Positions 20,101 to 26,592 of a stretch of DNA of 64,000 nt are shown here, piece by piece (positions within the stretch are counted from its first letter, which is position 1; each line of letters starts with the position of its first letter). The translations under genes and the position numbers were made by a program. Source of the stretch: Pseudomonas sp. RSB 5.4 (GTDB lineage Bacteria; Pseudomonadota; Gammaproteobacteria; Pseudomonadales; Pseudomonadaceae). Under the pieces are notes generated by a model. That model was not told the origin of the DNA. It was given only the letters and a program-made list of their open reading frames with translations, and did no database searches. Where the stretch lies: assembly GCF_037126175.1 (NCBI RefSeq), contig NZ_CP146986.1, positions 5,270,501-5,334,500 on the forward strand. The letters are read 5' to 3'.

Positions 20101-23100
20101 GTGACCCGCTGGGCGGCGGGCATGCCGTCGAACCCTGGAGTCAGCATGCCGCCTTGCGCGCGCGTTCCCTGTCAGAGAACGCGCGTCTGGGGCAGGCGCT
20201 GAGCAGTGTGGACAGCCACAAGTGGGCGCGGACGATCGAAAGTGCGACCCTGCGTTTGCAGGACCAGCATCAACTGTCTCGTGATTTCGTTCCGGTGTTC
20301 GACTCCCTGAAGAGCACTGCGCAAGGGCGCAGCGAAATCACCATGGTCAGTGCCAGTGATCCGCAGCGCACACGCACAGTGTCCACTGATGACACGCGCC
20401 TGCCAGGAATCAAGTCTTATCTGAGCGATACCTTTGAAGCGTTGTCCGGCAGAAGCGCGGGAGCACCTGTGATCGATCCGACGGATGTCGGTGCGGTGCA
20501 CACGCTCAATGCCGGATTTGCCATTCAAGCCCTGCTGCTCGGCTTGCAGAGCGCGGAGTCCGGGATGGGGACGACCGCGCTGACGTCGGCCGTGCGCATC
20601 CACGGTTACCTGGCCTATGCGCAGATGGCTCACGGGCTGGTGGTCGACGCAGTACAGTTACTGAATCTGGTGCGTCATGCCTTTACCGACGGTCTGCGGG
20701 TGGCCAAAACCACCTCATCGATCGTCAGTAATGCATTGGGCAGCGTCTTGAACGAAGGTGTCGGAACCGTTCTGCAACTGGCCAGCATCGGCTTCGACAT
20801 TTATCTGTTGGTCAATGCACAAAACGATATCCAGCGAGCGGTCTATGCCACGCAGCTGGCCTTCGATTCAGCTGGGCTGGCGCTGGGTGTTGGCGCTTTG
20901 GGCGCCGGTCTTGCCGGTGCGGGCACGGCGGCGGCCTTTCTCGGCGGCGCGGGGGTGATTCTGGGCGGGCTGGCGGTGGGCATCGGCGCTTTGGTCGAGG
21001 GCTTCAGCGCCAGGGCAGATCGTGGAAGACGGATCGGCCAGTATCTGAATGATGTGCATGCGGCCTATCGACCTGAAAATCACTCGGTACAAGGCGATAC
21101 CTATATCGCCAATCCTTGTGCGGTCTATACCGGGCTTGATTTGCGCAAAGGGCTCATTACCTTCGGCGGCCACAAAATTTTCGCCGCGGAAGATTACTCC
21201 TTTCTGCATAAGCCGAGGATCGTCGGGGATCGCAGCATGGCATTCAGCATTCGAGAGGCCCTCGACCTTCGCGACTCGATTTCCTTCGATACAGCGCCGG
21301 GTATTGAAAGCGTCGTGCTGCCGAGTGTGCCGGAGTGCTTCCTGGGCTTCGTCCATGAAGGTCTGCCTTTTGCGACAACGCTCACAGAAAACATGGAAAC
21401 GGCTTTGGCACTGGAAAAATACAAGCGGGGAGGCGAGCAGCAATTCTGGTTCAGCTTTTACCAGGCACCGACCGAATACATCATGGAAAAAATGGTGCCC
21501 AACTACGTGGAAACCCGCGTCAGTGTGGTGATTGGCCCTGACCAGCGTTTTCTGCATGTCCCCCCGTTGCCGCAAGAGGTGCACGGTTACCTTTGCTATG
21601 ACATCGATGCCGTTGGTGGGCACTGTTCGATCACCCTGGCCGAGGGCGTCAAGTCGTTGCGGCTGCAGGTTTCCTCCGATGATCCAATGACGTGGTCATT
21701 GCGTGCCCCATGGGCGAGTGCGGCGGCGGTGAAGCTGGAACAGGACACTTTTCAGTTGGGCTCGATGCGCGTGGAGGTGCCCGCCAGGAGTGTCGTGTAT
21801 CTGCAACTCGAGGAGGGCTTCTATCAGGTGGGCTGGGCAACGGGAGCGCTGCTCTTTGCAGAACTCGACGCGCTCAACGATGCCGACGGCCCGGCGACAC
21901 GCCAGCATCTGCGCGAGCTCGCCCGCAGCCATCGTCTGGCCGATGGCCCGACGGTCATTCGCAATTACCACGATGCCCTGACGGGCGTTCGTACCACGGC
22001 CTGGTACGACCACACCGAAGATGCCCTGCACCTGGTGCGCGGACTGGACCCACAGTATGCGGCGGAGATCTGCATGGGACCGACGATCGGCGAGGAGCTG
22101 TTTTACTACTGCCCGGTGCAGGGAATTATCTGGCGTACGGATCTGCTCACCGGACAGATCAAGCGCGCTTATCGGGTGATGAGAATACATTCGTGGGGCA
22201 ACGCCTGCATTGTTGCGATTCAGGAGACGCCAGAGGGTTTGCTGCAGGTGGTTCAGCGCTTTGAAGACCAGTGGAAAAGGTTCTACAAAATCACTTACCT
22301 GCTCGGGGAAGACTCCCTTGCCATAACCGCGATTTCCGATACGAATACTGACCAGCCAAACCCCGTACGCGAAGGTCGCGACAATGTTCGGGAGTTCCTC
22401 GAACAGCACATGAATCGGCACCATGAGCCGTTTGATGAAAAGAGGGTGGAATTCACCCTGGGCGCAATGATTACGCTCGATTCCTTCGACGAGGATTTGC
22501 GCAAAGTCACCCGAGCCTGGGTGCGCAGCGAAGATGGGCGCTTCGTTCGACCTGTGCTGCGTGATGTGAAAGGCACACCGGACTTTCTCGATTGCGTGCT
22601 GCTCAATCCGCTTCAATCGACCGGGGATACGGTGTTGTTTCATTATCAGGGTCATTGCCAGGTTTATCGACAACACATCGGCGCAGCGGATCAGGCGCCC
22701 GCGACGTTTGCGCAAAGTGTCTTGCCGCTTGAGGTGCAGCATGTTCACCGCCAGGGCGAGCAATACGTCATCCTCACTGATGACGGCATGCTGTTCCAGA
22801 TGAGTGCTGATGGTCAGACGCGTCTGGTGGCGTTCAATCACGCCTGGCTGTCGGCCCGGCAGCAGCGCAGTGTCCAGGGATTCGAATGGTGGGATACGGT
22901 CGCGACCAACATTCAGAACTGGTCCGCCGAAAGGGTGGAGGTCGGGGGTATCAGCGATGTAACGGGCAGGGCATCACTGTATGTGGTCTATCTGGATCAG
23001 CAATTCCTGATCGCCGACACGGCGGGCAAAGTAATGCGCGTGTTGAGGCTGACGCCAGATAAAAAAGCGGCGTGGATGATGGACCGGGCAACCGGTCGAA

Positions 23101-24086
23101 TCTATCGTCAGCCCTTCATGGCAGCTGAAAGCCTGGCGGCGGCATTCGGTTCGGGAACGCGCCTGCTACAGGCGCACTTGCTGGCCCCGATGCAGCGAGT
23201 CATGCCGCGGCACACTTTTGCCTGGGCCGTGCCCCATGCATCAGGTCTGCGCGCCCGCCGGCATGACCATGTGCTGTTCGACCTGTTCGAAGGCGAATCG
23301 CCGCGTATCGTCGGCGTGGAAGTCGAGTTTTTTAACGGTGTGGACTCCCTTCAGGCGCGGGAGGAACAGCTGGCACGATTGCTTGCAGGTCAGCACAGCG
23401 CTCCTTACCTGACGGCGGGCCGAAGTGATGGTCTTTGCTGCTGGTATGACGTCGCTGCCGGTCGTCTGCTCAGCGTCACGGTGTCAGGCCGTGAATGGCC
23501 AGAATATCTGGGCGTGGCGAACGGTCAGACCCTGGTGCTGCATGATCCTGTAACGGGCCAATTGTTCAGCAACGCCAGTGAAGACGCTACGCGCATTGAT
23601 ACATGGATGACTGTAGAAGGGGTCAGCCGGGTTGCAGATACGCTGGTTATCGATGGCATCAAGTCAACGGGCAAGGTTGCGCCGATTCCGGATGGAATCG
23701 ATACATTGGTCCTGCGTTTTGCGCAATCCGCCTCTTACCTTTCGCTCGACCGCCAGACCTGGGACAGCCTTGACTGCCTGATTGTCGACCTCGACTTTCC
23801 CGAGGCGGCAAAAATCTATCTGGCGTTGACACTGGAGCCGATGCAGCAGTGGCTGGTCTCGATGTCCGACGGTCACTTGCTGCTGACGGATCCCGATTCG
23901 GGAAGCAGCATCATCTTGCGCAATGCCACGAGCCTTGATGCGGCACGGCAGCAGCAGGTGACATTCGGAATTCCGTTACCTGACGAAATCTCGGTGACCG
24001 TTAGCCTGGAGGAGCTGATGAGTGCGATGGCCACGGAAACCCTGCTGGAACTCGGCGCGCTGATCGGGCTGTCCATCGACCAGTAA
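17112..24086 (+). CDS. Giant lymphostatin/TcdB-like toxin B, tandem paralogue of toxin A
   Basis: 2324 residues. A TTG at 17112 is chosen because AGGA lies 7 bases upstream; the in-frame ATG at 17121 would have 16. Architecture and order equal toxin A. The glycosyltransferase has MHFVWVGG (W107), AAASDVVR (D274, R277) and DMD (290-292). The protease has RRCYPLAL (C823), NHSML (H910) and YDPNFG (D929). The hydrophobic segment lies at about 1215-1296 (GGAGVILGGLAVGIGAL), followed by a long beta-rich C-terminus. All catalytic positions are kept, so it looks active. The gap to toxin A is 101 bases, so co-transcription is likely. The two proteins are clearly homologous throughout but well diverged, so the duplication is old or the pair was acquired together. 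Confidence 0.84.
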   Translation: MSIMDEVTMGSVFADLVARTELESVSGSLGEAALRYYDGAAAASSLSEQLIAIRLLKDAIESTQLDAADAQVKTLRLKLGDYDRRLSATVEMLSAGKPIPRIMHFVWVGGSEVGPNQRDYMNIWRKVLASQGYAFNLWYDGDALLAFEMNRVILDSARAHTMESPDASSANATALSRMIEDRARVLKQQMFDYLNQPRWAGRADEARIDLMVRGYGKDRATLEAFRQKCLDSHQAMVGEDLRLRDVRQEFASHFLADVYQREVAMRGNFAAASDVVRLQAEFLEGGRYSDMDYLPPLIERPGGVDISGFSEDAKIGVLQLLLNHDDALMPGRDRQRYVDRVGKIPAEHLEALSAFARSKPGVEKIFSAPLPTSLPQDAIGRGAARGNPSASEMNAYVLAHPGSGMVNASMNLIRVNYDCLYEVERRLSLAGVTPSDASAVEDIVFKVILEAQADGRLPNSSDYSSLGLAKAIAGYYQDGIRFNALGTIDMTGPGAVQDGLVGYVEKELQREHLTTIRKHLKQVEGFNVFTEEEMISGWAVKGTPEDWLAKEHEKWNSGKLKSRYAGNLAELLKERTLTFKLGWPVIEGKPVLLTSVLQQLLDDLGEPFVRAMNDRLTGDVTFNVPIRLDFDARQQVLKQTVDKIPASTGAESLGNLNEALARIAAGKLPLDQLSPLHRVMFGGLFGAATLDQTGFADAWATTVAFAEDTRDRGLVARYEVIEQTLLSRDPAPVEARVTAVDRESFGQNSRLLKAQAFAEPISVRQWREYVNRVEIAAVNERRASILARGAAVREAFFEAGAHTARQLPQDLLLRGAGDPGRRCYPLALVMAAALEKGASAERALIGKLAIANLTPDVPQAHALLKVLDELRGVPMARFGEKIPAANLATVMQTLAAKTTPGSLLLNTDNHSMLVSKAVAQGETSYRFYDPNFGLYAFARIEDLQQGVQRFMQEQVIARLYGLEQGAASVFEVIELDGASIAGKSLPSDIRVEHLLSSDPLGGGHAVEPWSQHAALRARSLSENARLGQALSSVDSHKWARTIESATLRLQDQHQLSRDFVPVFDSLKSTAQGRSEITMVSASDPQRTRTVSTDDTRLPGIKSYLSDTFEALSGRSAGAPVIDPTDVGAVHTLNAGFAIQALLLGLQSAESGMGTTALTSAVRIHGYLAYAQMAHGLVVDAVQLLNLVRHAFTDGLRVAKTTSSIVSNALGSVLNEGVGTVLQLASIGFDIYLLVNAQNDIQRAVYATQLAFDSAGLALGVGALGAGLAGAGTAAAFLGGAGVILGGLAVGIGALVEGFSARADRGRRIGQYLNDVHAAYRPENHSVQGDTYIANPCAVYTGLDLRKGLITFGGHKIFAAEDYSFLHKPRIVGDRSMAFSIREALDLRDSISFDTAPGIESVVLPSVPECFLGFVHEGLPFATTLTENMETALALEKYKRGGEQQFWFSFYQAPTEYIMEKMVPNYVETRVSVVIGPDQRFLHVPPLPQEVHGYLCYDIDAVGGHCSITLAEGVKSLRLQVSSDDPMTWSLRAPWASAAAVKLEQDTFQLGSMRVEVPARSVVYLQLEEGFYQVGWATGALLFAELDALNDADGPATRQHLRELARSHRLADGPTVIRNYHDALTGVRTTAWYDHTEDALHLVRGLDPQYAAEICMGPTIGEELFYYCPVQGIIWRTDLLTGQIKRAYRVMRIHSWGNACIVAIQETPEGLLQVVQRFEDQWKRFYKITYLLGEDSLAITAISDTNTDQPNPVREGRDNVREFLEQHMNRHHEPFDEKRVEFTLGAMITLDSFDEDLRKVTRAWVRSEDGRFVRPVLRDVKGTPDFLDCVLLNPLQSTGDTVLFHYQGHCQVYRQHIGAADQAPATFAQSVLPLEVQHVHRQGEQYVILTDDGMLFQMSADGQTRLVAFNHAWLSARQQRSVQGFEWWDTVATNIQNWSAERVEVGGISDVTGRASLYVVYLDQQFLIADTAGKVMRVLRLTPDKKAAWMMDRATGRIYRQPFMAAESLAAAFGSGTRLLQAHLLAPMQRVMPRHTFAWAVPHASGLRARRHDHVLFDLFEGESPRIVGVEVEFFNGVDSLQAREEQLARLLAGQHSAPYLTAGRSDGLCCWYDVAAGRLLSVTVSGREWPEYLGVANGQTLVLHDPVTGQLFSNASEDATRIDTWMTVEGVSRVADTLVIDGIKSTGKVAPIPDGIDTLVLRFAQSASYLSLDRQTWDSLDCLIVDLDFPEAAKIYLALTLEPMQQWLVSMSDGHLLLTDPDSGSSIILRNATSLDAARQQQVTFGIPLPDEISVTVSLEELMSAMATETLLELGALIGLSIDQ

Positions 24087-24112
24087 GCCATTGCGAGTTG
24101 GCAGATCAGACC

Positions 24113-24145
24113 GGGCTGTGGAGGTATTCCTTCGCAGCCCTTTTT
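24113..24145 (+). terminator. Rho-independent terminator after toxin B
   Basis: GGGCTGTGGAGG, a TATT loop, then CCTTCGCAGCCC forms a 12-bp stem with two G-T wobbles, followed by TTTTT. It lies 26 bases after the toxin B stop and just before the end of the convergent marC gene. Confidence 0.85.
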
Positions 24146-24148
24146 CGT

Positions 24149-24745
24149 TCAGGACACCAGGTAGCCCTTGATCCCGGTAAAGATGATCTGCGCCGCCAGT
24201 GCGCAGACGAAAAGGCCCATCAGACGGCTGACGATCTGCAGGCCCTGATCGCCGAGCACCCGTTCGATGTGATTGGACAGATACAGCACCACGCCGACGG
24301 TGAAACTGGCCAGGGTGATGCTCATGATCGCGGTCAGTTTGTCGTCCCAGTGCGGCTGACTGACGCCCATCACCAGCAGCGCACCGATGGTGCCCGGGCC
24401 GACGGTCAGCGGGATGGTCAGCGGGACGATCGTCACGTCCTGTTGCACGTTGTCACTCTGCACCACAGGCTTGCCTTGGGCCATGCCCAACGCCGAGATG
24501 AACAACACGCTGCCGGCACCGATGCGGAATGCGTCTGCAGTGATCCCGAAGACATCGAAAATCACCCTCCCGAACAGGTACAGCAAGACGCTGGAGACCA
24601 GGGTGGCGATTGCCACTTTCCAGGCCAGGCGCCGCTGTTCCTTGCGCGAGTAGCCACGGGTCAGGCTGATGAAGCAGGACAACACGAAGAACGGGCTGTA
24701 GAGCACCAGCATCTTCAGGTAAACGCTGAATAACACGTGGAGCAT
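24149..24745 (-). CDS. MarC/NAAT family inner-membrane protein
   Basis: 198 residues from ATG 24745 (MLHVLFSVYLKMLVLYSPFF); an ATG 15 bases upstream is also in frame and neither start has a strong Shine-Dalgarno. About six hydrophobic segments are present. Family motifs include AFRIGAGSVLFISALGM, the IVPLTIPLTVGPGTIG loop and LSNHIERVLGDQG. MarC proteins are integral membrane proteins of unclear substrate, once linked to multiple antibiotic resistance. The gene is a single unit convergent with toxin B and divergent from P2, and looks like core DNA inside the island. Confidence 0.88.
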   Translation of the reverse strand: MLHVLFSVYLKMLVLYSPFFVLSCFISLTRGYSRKEQRRLAWKVAIATLVSSVLLYLFGRVIFDVFGITADAFRIGAGSVLFISALGMAQGKPVVQSDNVQQDVTIVPLTIPLTVGPGTIGALLVMGVSQPHWDDKLTAIMSITLASFTVGVVLYLSNHIERVLGDQGLQIVSRLMGLFVCALAAQIIFTGIKGYLVS

Positions 24746-24874
24746 GAGGGCGACTCGCATCCGGAGAGTGATGACGGCGAGTCTATCAGTCGGTTAGTTG
24801 CTTGTGTGTGCAGAAGATGCTGCGCATGGCAGTTGGGTTTTCGGTTTTTGTTTTGATAGTTGTTTTGTGTGATG

Positions 24875-24903
24875 TTGTTGGTGTTTTATAGGCGGGATAA
24901 TAA
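24875..24903 (+). promoter_or_regulatory. Candidate sigma-70 promoter of P2
   Basis: TTGTTG at 24875-24880, a 17-base spacer, then TAATAA at 24898-24903. It lies in an AT-rich stretch between marC and P2 and would give a leader of about 90 bases. This is a prediction by pattern only. Confidence 0.45.
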
Positions 24904-24998
24904 GTTACAGATCTGAGTTTGTGATTGCGGGCTTGATTGTTTATTGTTCCCCTGCAAGTTCAAGAGGAGCTTGCTTATTTAATAATAAGGATTTTATT

Positions 24999-25787
24999 GT
25001 GCATAATCAGATCATTAGTGAGTCTTATATTTCTTCCTGTATTAATTCGATTGAGGCGTGTGATGTTGGTGATGCGCCTGTTATTCGCCCGCGTGGCCTG
25101 TTGGCTATAGGGGAAGAAATTGAGGCGCCGTCGAAAGGCTCTATTGTCGGCGAAGCCACAATGGGTTTTTCTGGCAAACTTTCCGACCAGAACAAGTCGG
25201 ATGCCCAAAACGCTCTTCTGTTTGCAACGCGTGCAGCGAACAAACAATACCCGGAAGAGCATCAGGGCCGAGAGTGGTACCTGCGGTTCCGTGAGGTGAT
25301 GACCCTCGCGGGCTGGACGCCGATCCATAATTTCTACAGTAACCTCGGTGTCGAAGGCACGAGTGTGCGTATGGACAAACTGGTGCTGGAAATTCTCGGT
25401 TCGGTGCTTGCCAACGTGGCACTGCCAGGGCCAACCAGTGTTCTGATGCTGAAGGTTGCGGGTGATGCAATTTCGGCCCTGCAAAAGCGCGACACTGCTG
25501 CGTTGACAGCTTATGAGCGCAATTTGCTGAACCACGGCGTGGGTGGAGTCTCGACCGGTGCGTGTGTCGAACTCGACGGTGAGGCAATCATGGCGTTGGG
25601 AACGGTGCGTTTTCTACGCAAGAATACCTCTACCAAAGTGATGTTCGTGGATGTCGATGTTCGTAATGTAAGTTTGTATCGAGCTGAAACTTTCTTTGCC
25701 AAAAATACTGACGTCGCCAACGCAGTACGTGAGACGATCAAGAAAAAGCTGTTTGGTCTCGAGCAGATTGAAGATATCGATATCTGA
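24999..25787 (+). CDS. P2: protein of unknown function, P1 family
   Basis: 262 residues from GTG 24999, which has AAGG 8 bases upstream. The frame extends upstream to 24921, but that part looks like leader. The family is unknown to me. No signal peptide or membrane helix is clear. It shares with P1 and P3 an AxxAANKxY...WYLRFREVMTLAGW block near residues 70-110. It also shares a C-terminal block, VRFLRKNTSTKVMFVDVDV through VANAVRETIKKKL. The GATIVGEATMGFSGK-like N-terminus is absent from P1. The coding sequence and leader are more AT-rich than the core genes. It ends 13 bases before a strong terminator, so it is probably a single-gene transcript. Proximity to the toxins suggests an accessory or protective role, by inference only. 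Confidence 0.75.
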   Translation: MHNQIISESYISSCINSIEACDVGDAPVIRPRGLLAIGEEIEAPSKGSIVGEATMGFSGKLSDQNKSDAQNALLFATRAANKQYPEEHQGREWYLRFREVMTLAGWTPIHNFYSNLGVEGTSVRMDKLVLEILGSVLANVALPGPTSVLMLKVAGDAISALQKRDTAALTAYERNLLNHGVGGVSTGACVELDGEAIMALGTVRFLRKNTSTKVMFVDVDVRNVSLYRAETFFAKNTDVANAVRETIKKKLFGLEQIEDIDI

Positions 25788-25794
25788 TAAATCG

Positions 25795-25827
25795 AAAAAA
25801 GCAGTCGAAGGTCGACTGCTTTTTTTT
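25795..25827 (+). terminator. Rho-independent terminator between P2 and P3
   Basis: An A-run, the perfect 8-bp stem GCAGTCGA / TCGACTGC with an AGG loop, and eight Ts (25820-25827). It separates P2 from P3, although only 13 bases remain before the P3 start codon. Confidence 0.93.
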
Positions 25828-25840
25828 GGGGGGCGATTAT

Positions 25841-26562
25841 ATGAGTTGCGAATACACCATTTTTATCGTTGCGGGTGCCGTTGTACTGATTCCGCCGGCA
25901 GACAAAACAGAGCGCTATCAGGATCTAATAAACTCTCTGTTGTTGGCGCAACTGGCGGCCAACAAGAAACTTGAGAAAAATCCGGGCATTGGCTGGTATG
26001 ACGTCTACATGGAATTTCTGGACAATATTGGCTGCGACATTTCAGAGCACGGTTGGATCTGTCCGTCAAACAGGGTAACAGCGTGTCTGTCGTTGACTGG
26101 GTGGTCGCTCCTGAGTTCGGGGATGCTGTGGAGCAATGTGTCGTTGCGAACGCAGTCATGCGTCGACTGGCAGCACTTTCCGCAAGCGAGCCGGCAATAG
26201 CGCTGCTGCGGGGTTATATGCAGAAAAGCGCCAGCGATGTATCGACGGATCAGTCAGATGTCTCGATGACGGTGCGGCTGTTGGCGGTCGAGGCGCACTC
26301 GCCGATGTCGATGAGCAGCGTCTACATCGAGTTTGAGACAGAACGGATTCTCGCTGACAACCCTTTGGCCGAGCTATTCCAGGCTGACGATATTCGCGGC
26401 AGTGTTTGCAGGCGCTCTGCCAGCGCCCATTTGTCCGAAACGCTTTATGGGCCGGTTCGCGCAGCCATCGCCCTGAAAGTCCAGGACAGGCTTGAAGCTG
26501 ACGTGGCGTTGTTGAGGCTGACTGAAGACGTTTCAGCCGAAGAGAGCGGCGCAGCCGATTGA
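25841..26562 (+). pseudogene. P3: third member of the P1/P2 family, frameshifted
   Basis: Starts at ATG 25841 (MSCEYTIFIVAG) with a G-run upstream. The start frame reads through LLLAQLAANKKL and GWYDVYMEFLDNIGCDISEH, clearly like P1 and P2. Near 26045-26056 similarity moves to another frame (LDLSVKQGNSVSVVDWV, then MTVRLLAVEAHSP and YGPVRAAI) and continues to the stop at 26562. In P1 the matching stretch GWSVEEKPVVLEQKEFSGSV is continuous, which places the shift precisely. A corrected protein would have about 239 residues. No classical slippery heptamer is visible at the junction. It may be a true pseudogene, a sequencing error, or two separate short proteins (a TTG at 26053 could start the second). 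Confidence 0.65.
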
Positions 26563-26592
26563 GTCACGCTCGAACTGGCGTGGTACACCTGC

